The notes beneath the pieces were generated by a model. It was not told the DNA's origin and ran no database searches. It was given only the letters and a program-made list of their open reading frames with translations. This document shows positions 8,893-17,411 of a stretch of DNA of 64,000 nt, in pieces (the stretch's first letter is position 1; every line of letters starts with the position of its first letter). A program made the position numbers and the translations under genes. Source of the stretch: Chromatiaceae bacterium (lineage in GTDB: Bacteria; Pseudomonadota; Gammaproteobacteria; Chromatiales; Chromatiaceae); contig JACKMT010000002.1 in the NCBI GenBank assembly GCA_024235255.1, forward strand, positions 186,001 to 250,000. The letters run 5' to 3'.

Positions 8893-9040
8893 AAAATATA
8901 ACCTTATAAATTCCTTGATACATACGGGGAGAGGGATATATTCGGGTTGCTCTTCATATTTTCCTTCCGGTACACATTTGTTTACAGTATCTTCGAAATA
9001 TCCTTACAAACTGACATCAAGGCACTGGACAATATTATTT

Positions 9041-9700
9041 CTACAGAGATTTGCACTCCGATAAAACATGCAGAGGCAATCTTTTTAGAAAAATAGCATT
9101 ATTTGCAACGACTCCGTTAACACCATACCTGACTGCAAGCTCCGGCGTCAGATTGAAGGCATCAAAACCATGCTTCTTGAATTGGCTAGCTTGGCGGTCA
9201 AGTATTTTTGCTATATCAGATTGCCCAAGATTTGCTGATTTAGGTACTCCATTCCACGGTGCAATCCAGGCCCACCCTTCCGGCTTTACCAGACTAGCGA
9301 CACGATCCACGAATTCAAGTTGTGCCGGCGCATCCTCCCAAAACCAAAAGCAGTTCAAAGCAAACTTACAAAAGACACCATCGAATGGCTTACCAAACCA
9401 ATCGCTATTTATATCCTGTATCCGTCCTTCTTTAACATGAAAGCCTTTATGCTCCCCCAGTTCCAAAACAGCAACATCATTGTCGACACCAACAATTTCA
9501 CTTGCACCTCGCTGGGTTGCCAACACACCAAAATCATACTGACCAGGCCCAAGATCAATCACACGGGAGCCGTTAAACTCGACGTCCTGTAAAAAATCAT
9601 CGTATATGTTTACAAAATGCTGCCGGGATCGTTTGTGGTCACGCACATTTTTCTGCCGTGCACGTGAGATGATTTCGATTTCTTTTGGATCAGTAAGCAT
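9041..9700 (-). CDS. Class I SAM-dependent methyltransferase
   Basis: About 219 residues with motif I VIDLGPGQYDFGVLA near residue 46 and the following acidic strand EIVGVDNDVAVLELG. A later strand FDGVFCKFALNCFWFW fills the motif IV position. I prefer the ATG at 9698-9700; a GTG lies directly before it at 9701-9703. The gene begins 3 bp after the stop of the sulfotransferase gene, so it follows the deacetylase and sulfotransferase in one operon. The substrate is not evident; a methyl ether on the same glycan is a reasonable inference. Confidence 0.8.
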   Translation of the reverse strand: MLTDPKEIEIISRARQKNVRDHKRSRQHFVNIYDDFLQDVEFNGSRVIDLGPGQYDFGVLATQRGASEIVGVDNDVAVLELGEHKGFHVKEGRIQDINSDWFGKPFDGVFCKFALNCFWFWEDAPAQLEFVDRVASLVKPEGWAWIAPWNGVPKSANLGQSDIAKILDRQASQFKKHGFDAFNLTPELAVRYGVNGVVANNAIFLKRLPLHVLSECKSL

Positions 9701-9703
9701 CAC

Positions 9704-10603
9704 CTAGACCTCATACCCAAATTCCCTCAAAGCGTCACCGGCAACGGATACAAACTGCTGAACCACAGTCTTCGACAAATCTGTCCGCCACCGGCCTATC
9801 TTCTTTGTGTTCACAGGCTGACGGACTTCGTCCATCGAAAGATGACTGGATTTAAACAATGTCAAATTACAGTTTGCGTGCCTTAGCATGTTCGGCGAGA
9901 ATGGCACTCCGAGAAACGTTGTAAGCTTTCTCAATTCTGTTTCCGGTGATGTAACAAGCGCTTCATACTTAACTTCACAGGCCAGGTCCGGGTGCGCAGA
10001 CTTGAACTCCCTGAACCGCCGGTGAGTATTCGCCCAGCTTTGACCCAATTTCGCTGGCTCCTTAGCAAATGCACCTGTGTTCATCTGGCTGGCAAGTACA
10101 TCCCTTCCATCACGAATGATATTAATGAAGCGCGAACCCGGCCATTCAGACAAATAAGCATCATAGTTATTATTGCATTTAAGACCCCAGCATTGCGCAG
10201 CTTCATGCATCATCTTTTCTCTGCAACAGGCAGCAATCAGCTGCAAGCGATCACTCTCTTTAGAGAGCTTTTTTCCAGCAGAAAGATGCTCTAATACAAG
10301 CTCTCCCAATCGCTTGTAATGCAGTCCACCTCTGTCAGCACGTGCAATAAATGTGCGGAATCCCGGATAAGGCGCCGCTTTGAGCGCATCCTTCTGACTG
10401 CGTGCATTTATTAGCTTTTTCGCGACTTCCTCAATCTGCGAATCAGAAACGTCGCCTTCCAGAAGCGTCGGATATAATTCGTAGGACATCGCAATTTGCG
10501 GGTGCGCATCCAGAAGCGTTACAAGTAATGTTCCTCCCGAGCGACTTAGCCCCCGCACGAAAACTGGATGGTCATCTCCCTGTTCAAATATGGAACTTGT
10601 CAT
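9704..10603 (-). CDS. PAPS-dependent sulfotransferase family protein
   Basis: A 299-residue sulfotransferase. The 5'-phosphosulfate loop is VFVRGLSRSGGTLLVTLLDA (about residues 14-33), and the 3'-phosphate motif is INIIRDGRDVLASQM near residue 160 with the expected Arg and Ser. The family moves sulfate from PAPS to a hydroxyl or amine of a glycan. Its ATG overlaps the stop of the upstream deacetylase-like gene as ATGA, a tight coupling. The same two domains occur fused in the protein at 11896-13932, which ties their functions together. It lacks a signal peptide or membrane segment and so should act in the cytosol before export. Confidence 0.85.
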   Translation of the reverse strand: MTSSIFEQGDDHPVFVRGLSRSGGTLLVTLLDAHPQIAMSYELYPTLLEGDVSDSQIEEVAKKLINARSQKDALKAAPYPGFRTFIARADRGGLHYKRLGELVLEHLSAGKKLSKESDRLQLIAACCREKMMHEAAQCWGLKCNNNYDAYLSEWPGSRFINIIRDGRDVLASQMNTGAFAKEPAKLGQSWANTHRRFREFKSAHPDLACEVKYEALVTSPETELRKLTTFLGVPFSPNMLRHANCNLTLFKSSHLSMDEVRQPVNTKKIGRWRTDLSKTVVQQFVSVAGDALREFGYEV

Positions 10604-11667
10604 TTAGACCTCAACAAACTCAAAGTACGGCTAATAAAACGACGCAAAATCTGCTTGGAATTTACAGCAACCTTTACTTCATTGCTTCCAACACCTGACT
10701 TGCCGGAGACAAGCGGAGACACCCGTTCATTTTCTACCGTTTTGACACCCGACCAGACCCTTTCTGAATCGCCAGAGTTGTAAGCAGCTCTAACTTCCTC
10801 ATACCAAGCCGTCCCGGAAAGTCTTGGCGAGCGCCCACAAGGATCATGGTAGTACTGCGGGTGGGTCAGAACACGATATCGATTGCCTGGCTTCCATTGG
10901 CGGACAAAGTCCCGTAAATCTCGCTTGGAGGGGTCCCGCTTAGGGGAGTTTATCCCGCCATCGCTGTAGTTCGAATCAAACCATGGTGTTGCACCATTAT
11001 GAACCCATTGAATGCCAGCCAGCATATCGGGCGGAGGTGGTAAGTCCCGGTTATTGATATTGTTCGGCCCCGGAGTTCCTCCATGAGCCGTATAGAAGTC
11101 TATATTAAGCTTTCTCCGCAGTTCAGCAACATCATCCCGAAATATCTGCTGTGCCAGATCAAAATCGAACAACGCCTGTTCCAACGCATTCGAGTGATAA
11201 CCAAAGAGAAAGCCGTCTGCCTGCAGATCTTTTAGAAAATTGAAGTCCAAATCGTAGCCGGTGTATTCCAACTGGCCTGTGGCAGCCAGCTTGCGACGAT
11301 TCACTCGCTTATTGAAAAGCATTACATTAGATCGAACACCGCGCGCCTGCTCATGGCGTAACAGGTTTAAGGTTCTTTCTGGTCGAGTATCGACATCATG
11401 CTGAATCAGCACATAGATTTTTTTGCGGTCAAGCAGACCCTCTTTTAGCGCTTTGTTCCAGGCAAACCGCTCATCCGGATAGTTCTTGTCAAAAGCCCGG
11501 TCGCCACTCCACATGAGATCGGTATAGGTGATAATTTCAAACAGATTTTTATTATCAGCCAGATAGTTTATAAAGTCTGCATGGTAACCAAAGGGAATAT
11601 ATGCCGCCTCGCCACCTTGAGTAGGATCCGTTTCTGGAGTATCTGATGATTGCGGCGTCGATTTCAT
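10600..11667 (-). CDS. NodB/CE4-like polysaccharide deacetylase-type protein
   Basis: A 355-residue protein with a divergent NodB-like pattern: HDVD at residues 90-93, GYHSN with H158, AHGG with H195 and THPQYY with H269. The first and second elements are where CE4 deacetylases bind metal, although the usual second histidine of HxxxH is not obvious. The same four elements appear in order in the N-terminal half of the fusion protein at 11896-13932. It resembles WbmS-type proteins of O-antigen loci, as far as I can judge by memory. It overlaps the sulfotransferase gene by 4 bp, suggesting deacetylation and sulfation of the same sugar. The C-terminal 50 residues are basic and low in motifs. Confidence 0.7.
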   Translation of the reverse strand: MKSTPQSSDTPETDPTQGGEAAYIPFGYHADFINYLADNKNLFEIITYTDLMWSGDRAFDKNYPDERFAWNKALKEGLLDRKKIYVLIQHDVDTRPERTLNLLRHEQARGVRSNVMLFNKRVNRRKLAATGQLEYTGYDLDFNFLKDLQADGFLFGYHSNALEQALFDFDLAQQIFRDDVAELRRKLNIDFYTAHGGTPGPNNINNRDLPPPPDMLAGIQWVHNGATPWFDSNYSDGGINSPKRDPSKRDLRDFVRQWKPGNRYRVLTHPQYYHDPCGRSPRLSGTAWYEEVRAAYNSGDSERVWSGVKTVENERVSPLVSGKSGVGSNEVKVAVNSKQILRRFISRTLSLLRSK

Positions 11668-11895
11668 GAAAACTTAAGTACCGCGAAAGTACATGCTTTG
11701 GATATTTCGTACATATTGTCTCACGCTGGTGCTCACGCTCTTGCTTCCGCATGAGATGGGCTGCAAGCGAACTATCCGCGGACTATCGCTGTCCCAAATT
11801 GGCGAAAAATCAGCATGCGATTCAATGGTGTAATAATACCGTAAACCTATACAATACGGAACAGAGCAGCGCTTTCACCAGCGTAGAAAATAGCT

Positions 11896-13932
11896 TTATA
11901 TATGTTCGCTTGTTAGCTTGAATTGCGCAATCGAAAGACTCGCCGGGTGGCTCTCCTCTGCCACATAAAATGCAATATCGATTCTGGCAGCGCCTTTCGC
12001 AGGCCGTACTTCCATCTCCTCAATCCCGGTATCCGAGCGGAGGAACCCGCAAAGTCTACGATCCAGAACTTTACCATTGTTACCGTATGACAGAAGATAA
12101 ACCCGAAATTCACCCCCCACCTTCTCATAGGCAAATTTTATAGAGTAAAACCTTTTCCGTTGCACCTTCCAACCATTCATTCTGGTGATCTTGCCCCACT
12201 TCCCTCCACCCAGCAGCACATAGCCATTACGCCCACCGACCGAATGGACATCAAACCTATCACCAGTCCAATTGAACTCAACACCGACGCAGTTTGGCCG
12301 GAGACTACCCACACCTCTGCCAAAGAGAACTTTCGGTGCAGCGCGTCGCCTGTCGGCTCCCACACCAGGCAGAGCCCCAAACATTGAGCGCACAAAACTG
12401 GTAAAGCCAAAAAATTTGTTCCAGAACCAATCTTTTTTAGCGGGAATAAAGCCATCGTAGCCGAGCTGTTCTCTAACTTCGCCCAGAATCATGTTAAACA
12501 ACGCACGCTCCCGGTATGACCAGTGGTTGTGTTCAATAAGGGGTACCCTACTCTTATTCATCACCTCTGAATGACATATGGCGGCAAGTCTGGGATAAAA
12601 GGCCCAATTGTGTCTTTCCACAAAATTCTGAAAACTATCCAGGTCACCACTAATCTCCTCTAGTCTCAGCACCTCATCGCATTCATCTCTCAAATTCTCT
12701 ATTGTCTTCTTTACATACCAGCAGATCCGCTCAAATGGAGACATAAATAGCCAACCCGCTACAGGTACTGCCTGATGGCGATCATCATTCGGCACCTCAT
12801 ACCATTTACGCATTCTTAATGAAGTGACTATCGCAAGGGGATCTCTTTGCAGAAAAATTTTTTTCGAATCGGGAAAAATCCGTCCAACGAAATTCAGGCA
12901 TTCACTCAGGTAAACGTTTACTTCAGCGTAATCCCGCCTTTCACGCTTCCTCCAGTCTCTGACATCAACAAGAAGCTCCGCTACCTCTTCAGGCTGCTTA
13001 AGCAATTTGGTGAAGCCCGGGCCAGTTCGCTTTTCCTCAACCCACTCGTTATTGACAAGCCGGTGATTCAATGCGAATTCATGGCGGCCTTCCACAGATG
13101 TAGACTGATTAAGCATCCGTGAAAGCCACATACTCCCAGAACGCGCGGTTGAAAGAAAAAAATACAGTTTAGGTGCACCTTGCCAATATATCGGGTGCAT
13201 TAGGACCTGGTATCGCCCGCTCCTAAGATTCTCCTCCAGAGGATCGGGTGATCGCTCCCAGCGTCCCCCGCTATCGGTAAAATAACCATCTCCAGCTAAA
13301 TGTGTCGCATGGTAGCTTAAGCCATGGTCCCGCATGGAGCATTTCCACAATGCGAGACTTTCGCCGTCCTGTCGAACCAGTTCACCAGACTCTGGGTACT
13401 TAACCTGGAATCGCGCGTTTGCCGAAGGCACCCCTTCAGCGGACAGGCCCGATTCTTTTAGCATGGGATTATCCGGGCGTAGCTCGGAAAAACACCAATA
13501 ATTTATAAAGTTACCGACGTAGCATGACTTATCGCCGTGCGCCGCGATGCCCGTAACATTGACACCTCTTGCGCGTAATGGCTTCAGCAGTTCATCGAGT
13601 CGGGTATCGACATCTCCTATGACACCCAGCCACCACTCGGCAAGAAGGTTGACATGCAATCCAATTTCATGACCAAAATCCTGAATCTGCAGACACTTTT
13701 CGATGAATAAAGGATCCTGCCAGTAAGCAGCAGAATGCAAAACAAAGTATGTAGAACGACACCCCTGCCGGTGTTCCCAGTAGGCCATCTCTAGGGCAAT
13801 ATCAATATCATGATCAACATCATGGCGCAGAGCAATCATCGGTACCGACGAATTTTCAATGGCATAATCCGCCAGGGTTACCGTCCGCCCAAGATGATCA
13901 AGATACTCGAAATAACGCTTACCAAGCGCCAT
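11896..13932 (-). CDS. Fused NodB-like deacetylase - sulfotransferase - C-terminal beta-rich domain (NDST-like architecture)
   Basis: A 678-residue three-part protein. Residues about 30-250 carry the NodB-like elements RHDVDHD (37-40 as HDVD), GLHVN (H83), AHGDKS (H132) and LMHPIYW (H246). Residues about 254-500 are a sulfotransferase: the PAPS loop FFLSTARSGSMWLSRML begins at 258, and the 3'-phosphate motif FLQRDPLAIVTS supplies R363 and S371. Residues about 545-678 look like a beta-sandwich (alternating hydrophobic strands, many Gly, Trp and Tyr), perhaps a carbohydrate-binding module. Animal NDST enzymes also place an N-deacetylase before a sulfotransferase. N-deacetylation/N-sulfation of an amino sugar is my inference; a sulfated O-position remains possible. 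Its ATG overlaps the stop of the upstream glycosyltransferase by one base. Confidence 0.8.
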   Translation of the reverse strand: MALGKRYFEYLDHLGRTVTLADYAIENSSVPMIALRHDVDHDIDIALEMAYWEHRQGCRSTYFVLHSAAYWQDPLFIEKCLQIQDFGHEIGLHVNLLAEWWLGVIGDVDTRLDELLKPLRARGVNVTGIAAHGDKSCYVGNFINYWCFSELRPDNPMLKESGLSAEGVPSANARFQVKYPESGELVRQDGESLALWKCSMRDHGLSYHATHLAGDGYFTDSGGRWERSPDPLEENLRSGRYQVLMHPIYWQGAPKLYFFLSTARSGSMWLSRMLNQSTSVEGRHEFALNHRLVNNEWVEEKRTGPGFTKLLKQPEEVAELLVDVRDWRKRERRDYAEVNVYLSECLNFVGRIFPDSKKIFLQRDPLAIVTSLRMRKWYEVPNDDRHQAVPVAGWLFMSPFERICWYVKKTIENLRDECDEVLRLEEISGDLDSFQNFVERHNWAFYPRLAAICHSEVMNKSRVPLIEHNHWSYRERALFNMILGEVREQLGYDGFIPAKKDWFWNKFFGFTSFVRSMFGALPGVGADRRRAAPKVLFGRGVGSLRPNCVGVEFNWTGDRFDVHSVGGRNGYVLLGGGKWGKITRMNGWKVQRKRFYSIKFAYEKVGGEFRVYLLSYGNNGKVLDRRLCGFLRSDTGIEEMEVRPAKGAARIDIAFYVAEESHPASLSIAQFKLTSEHI

Positions 13933-15431
13933 TAATGAGTACCCAAAGCCCGATAGTTTGATAAGAGTTTCTTGCTCTCTTTTTCCCAGTTAAAGGCCTC
14001 TGCAGCAAGCAGTCCATTTGCACGTAAGTTTTTTCTTATCTCAGGTGATCCAAGAATTTCGCGGATAGTCTCAGCAATGTCTTTGGGATCCTCAGGATTG
14101 AACGTCAAGCCTACGTTATAATCACATACAACCTTGCGCAGCTCTGGAAAATCACTTGCGGCTACCGGGAGCCCGGAAAGCACATACTCAAATACCTTAT
14201 TCGGGGAACAATAGTAGTAACTTAGACAGACATTCTTAATAGCGGCAACACCAACATCAGCAGAACAGGCATAACTGGTTACCATCTCGCTAGGTACCGG
14301 TCCAAAGAAATGCAATCGGTCACGAACGCTAAAATGTTCGGCCTCAGCAAGCAATCCCTGCTTGTAATCATCCTTGCCGAACCCCATCATCACGAGGTGG
14401 CATTCAGGCAAGTACTGCAGGCTTTCAATTACACGCTCCAGACCTCTATTGAAAGTGATTGCGCCAAGATACAACAGTATTTTATTTGTGCGGCAAATAC
14501 CCAGCACATTATGAAGGTCACACTCCTGGTCACCGACAACTACATCCCGTCGTGCGGGAGCATTCATAATAACCTTGAATGGATTCACTCCATATCGTTC
14601 GCCAAGCATAGTGGCAATTGACTCATTCACCGTAATATTCAGATCAGCGGAACGCACCAAGTATCCTTCCAATTTTTTTCGCCACCACCGCCCAAAAAAC
14701 GTATATTTAACAGCCCGATTTCTTTCGAGGTAGTACTCATGCGAGTCGTAAACCAAGCATCCATGGTGGCGCCTGGCCAATCTCCAGGCCAACGGCAGGG
14801 TATTCAGGTCATGCGCGTGATAAATGGAAAACGCCTCACCAGCAAGTCGCTTATCCGTTCTTAGGTAATAATCGAGAAAACACAGCTGACGATGAAATGG
14901 CATAACGCACATCCGCACGCCTGTTATAGCCACCCGAGCAATTGCGCGATTTCCAGCAATGAGTAAGCGAGCTATTGCACGTTTTCCACCAATCAATATC
15001 CGACCGGCTTTTCTGCGAACCCCATAAAATATCGCACGAATGTTTTGTACATACTGGTTCGACTTAAGACGGGGATAGGCATCTCCCCTCATTGATTGAT
15101 TAACATCATCGTACGACAACAACTTAGTGTGACGAGGATTAGCCCTCAAAGATAAAAGAGGATCACCAATCGATCTCTTCAAATAAGGAAAAAAATGAAG
15201 CCTACAAAAATCGCATCTCAAAAACTGGATTAGTCTTAAATGAACAGGATTCTTTGGCACACGGAGAATATGTATCCCATCGATAAATTCTTCGTCAGGA
15301 AGACCATCGCCAAGAAGCGCTACGACTGTTACCTGATAACCACCATTTACCAAGGTCTGCGCTTCTTTAAGCACTCGCGCATCGTGCACAAACGAGTTGT
15401 AAACAAACATACAAACCGATTCAGATGGCAC
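13932..15431 (-). CDS. Glycosyltransferase family 4
   Basis: A 499-residue GT-B enzyme. The N-terminal domain opens with VCMFVYNSFVHDARVLKEAQ, the pattern seen in GT4 sugar transferases, and the donor-binding domain has LLYLGAITFNRGLERVIESL and SPNKVFEYVLSGLPVAASDF. A basic insertion around residues 135-180 repeats an RAIARLLI/RAIARVAI pattern and may lie on the membrane. It is upstream of, and translationally coupled to, the deacetylase-sulfotransferase fusion (TAATG overlap), so it probably adds the sugar that the fusion modifies or a neighbouring one. Donor and acceptor are unknown. Confidence 0.85.
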   Translation of the reverse strand: MPSESVCMFVYNSFVHDARVLKEAQTLVNGGYQVTVVALLGDGLPDEEFIDGIHILRVPKNPVHLRLIQFLRCDFCRLHFFPYLKRSIGDPLLSLRANPRHTKLLSYDDVNQSMRGDAYPRLKSNQYVQNIRAIFYGVRRKAGRILIGGKRAIARLLIAGNRAIARVAITGVRMCVMPFHRQLCFLDYYLRTDKRLAGEAFSIYHAHDLNTLPLAWRLARRHHGCLVYDSHEYYLERNRAVKYTFFGRWWRKKLEGYLVRSADLNITVNESIATMLGERYGVNPFKVIMNAPARRDVVVGDQECDLHNVLGICRTNKILLYLGAITFNRGLERVIESLQYLPECHLVMMGFGKDDYKQGLLAEAEHFSVRDRLHFFGPVPSEMVTSYACSADVGVAAIKNVCLSYYYCSPNKVFEYVLSGLPVAASDFPELRKVVCDYNVGLTFNPEDPKDIAETIREILGSPEIRKNLRANGLLAAEAFNWEKESKKLLSNYRALGTH

Positions 15432-15670
15432 TGAAAAAATCTCCTTGCGCTATTCGAAACCGCCTATCTTCCGATGCCTACCGATGGTAGCTTTGAGTCA
15501 GCATAAACGCTCTTGCTGGATAACTCGGCAACGGTTTGGCAGCAGATTAGCTGGCTACCGAACCTTATTAATTCAGTTAATCGATTGACTTCATTTAAAT
15601 AAAGAAATCCGGCTTATATATCTATAGAGACGTCGACACAGGGCCTGGCCAGTGAACTACGATGGTCAGA

Positions 15671-16750
15671 TCAACTAAGCGCTGCTACCACTCTTTCCTG
15701 CTCATCCAATTTGAGATAAGGATGCATCGGCAGGCTAATCACCTCATTTGACAAACGTTCTGCGACAGACAGGTCATAAGCTTCCGTTTTTAACGCCGGC
15801 TGTTTGTTTAACGGCACAGGATAATGCACTGCGGTCGGGATACCGGCACTATTGAGTTTCTCCTGGATTTCCTCCCTGTTCTTCACCAACACCGTATATT
15901 GAGCATAAACACTGGTATTCCCTTTAGCGATGTACGGGGGAGTCACTTCCGTGCAACTTTGAACGATCAGATCGGTATACTGTTTACCGATCCGTTCCCG
16001 GAGTTCAACCTCTTTTGCAAACAGCGCCAGTTTGGCTAATAGAATCGCCGCCTGCAGCGTATCGATCCTGCCGTTGATCCCAATCCTGGGATGGTGGTAG
16101 CGGCGGTCCTGCCCATGCACACGTATCTCACGCATCGCTTTAGCGAGATCATCGTCATTGGTGAAGCAGGCTCCGCTGTCGCCGTAACCCCCCAAGGGCT
16201 TGGATGGAAAGAAGCTGGTACAACCGATAGTGGACAAAGCACAAGACTGACGGCCTTTATAGGTTGCCCCCAGACTCTGTGCTCCATCCTCGATAACCGG
16301 CAAGCCATGCCTGTCCGCAATACCGTTGATCGCATCCATATCGGCACACTGGCCATAAAGGCTGACCGGCATGATCGCTCGGGTTTTCGGGGTGATAGCC
16401 GCCTCGATTTTTTCCGGGTCGATGTTGTAGGTCTGTGGATCGATATCCACGAATACCGGCTTGGCACCGATCAAAGCGATCATTTCCCCGGTGGCAATAA
16501 AAGTGAACGGAGTGGTGATCACCTCATCGCCGGGACCAATACCCAGTGCCATCATCGCAATCAACAGTGCGTCTGTACCCGAAGAGACGCCGATGCAATG
16601 CCTGACACCAACATAGTCGGCAAGCTGCTCTTCCAACTCAAAGACTTCCGGCCCCATTATAAACTGTCCATGTTGCAGCACAGTCTGAATACGTTTCTGA
16701 ACCTGATCCTGGATCTGTTCGTACTGCACCTGCAGATCAATAAATTTCAT
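15671..16750 (-). CDS. wbpE: WbpE-type UDP-2-acetamido-2-deoxy-3-oxo-glucuronate aminotransferase
   Basis: A PLP-dependent DegT-family aminotransferase. I choose the ATG at 16750, giving 359 residues and the usual MKFIDLQVQYEQI start; an in-frame GTG 13 codons upstream (16789) is possible. The PLP lysine is in TSFFPSKPLGGYGDSG, and the aspartate region is LPVIEDGAQSLGA. WbpE adds an amino group to C3 of the keto sugar made by WbpB. It follows wbpD and wbpB in the same direction and completes the three-enzyme branch to UDP-2,3-diacetamido-2,3-dideoxy-glucuronate. Confidence 0.9.
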   Translation of the reverse strand: MKFIDLQVQYEQIQDQVQKRIQTVLQHGQFIMGPEVFELEEQLADYVGVRHCIGVSSGTDALLIAMMALGIGPGDEVITTPFTFIATGEMIALIGAKPVFVDIDPQTYNIDPEKIEAAITPKTRAIMPVSLYGQCADMDAINGIADRHGLPVIEDGAQSLGATYKGRQSCALSTIGCTSFFPSKPLGGYGDSGACFTNDDDLAKAMREIRVHGQDRRYHHPRIGINGRIDTLQAAILLAKLALFAKEVELRERIGKQYTDLIVQSCTEVTPPYIAKGNTSVYAQYTVLVKNREEIQEKLNSAGIPTAVHYPVPLNKQPALKTEAYDLSVAERLSNEVISLPMHPYLKLDEQERVVAALS

Positions 16751-16813
16751 AGCTGTCTCATTTGCACCAGAAGTATCGATTTTTTTCACAACAACCCAAA
16801 CCTGCCAATCTGG

Positions 16814-17407
16814 TCAGATTCCCGATTCACCCGCTACCCGGCAAATACCCGCGCTAAGCAGATAGCGATCACCGGTATCGGGACAGACAAACTCTCCATC
16901 GCCGCTAAGCGGGAGGTCAAGCTGCCTCCCGTGACGGCTCATCCACCCAATCTGTCTGGCCGGCACACCCGCCATCAACGCATATGCCGGTACATTGCGA
17001 TTAACAACAGCACCGGCTGCAACAAATGCATGCTCCCCGATAGTCACTCCGCATACGATCGTGCAGTTTGCTCCAAGCGTTGCACCTTTTTTTACCAGGG
17101 TATCCTTATACTCAGCTTTCCGATTGACCGCAGAACGAGGGTTATAGACATTGGTAAACACCATGCTTGGCCCACAGAAAACATCGTCTTCCAGGGTAAC
17201 GTTGTCGTAGACCGAGACATTGTTCTGAATCTTAACATTGTGTCCAATGACAACCTTATTGCCGACAAAAACATTCTGTCCCAGGCTACAACGCTCACCG
17301 ATTGAAGCACCGGCACACACATGCACCCAGTGCCAGACACGGCTACCAGCTCCGATTGAAGCGCCGTCATCGACTATGGCCGTTTCATGTTTCTGATAGT
17401 CAAGCAT
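16814..17407 (-). CDS. wbpD: WbpD-type N-acetyltransferase of UDP-3-amino-GlcNAcA (left-handed beta-helix)
   Basis: About 197 residues of hexapeptide repeats (GASIGAGSRVWHWVHVCAGA and following turns), the left-handed beta-helix fold of acyl-CoA sugar acyltransferases. WbpD acetylates the 3-amino group made by WbpE. I chose the ATG at 17407 because GGAG lies about 10 nt upstream; a longer frame to 17470 would run into wbpB and adds residues unlike the family. It starts 4 bp after the wbpB stop. Confidence 0.9.
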   Translation of the reverse strand: MLDYQKHETAIVDDGASIGAGSRVWHWVHVCAGASIGERCSLGQNVFVGNKVVIGHNVKIQNNVSVYDNVTLEDDVFCGPSMVFTNVYNPRSAVNRKAEYKDTLVKKGATLGANCTIVCGVTIGEHAFVAAGAVVNRNVPAYALMAGVPARQIGWMSRHGRQLDLPLSGDGEFVCPDTGDRYLLSAGICRVAGESGI

Positions 17408-17411
17408 GTGT

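Noticed and set aside
16091..17305. Long open frame on the plus strand across wbpE and wbpD
   Set aside because: It is antisense to two well-supported genes and has no family-like motifs.
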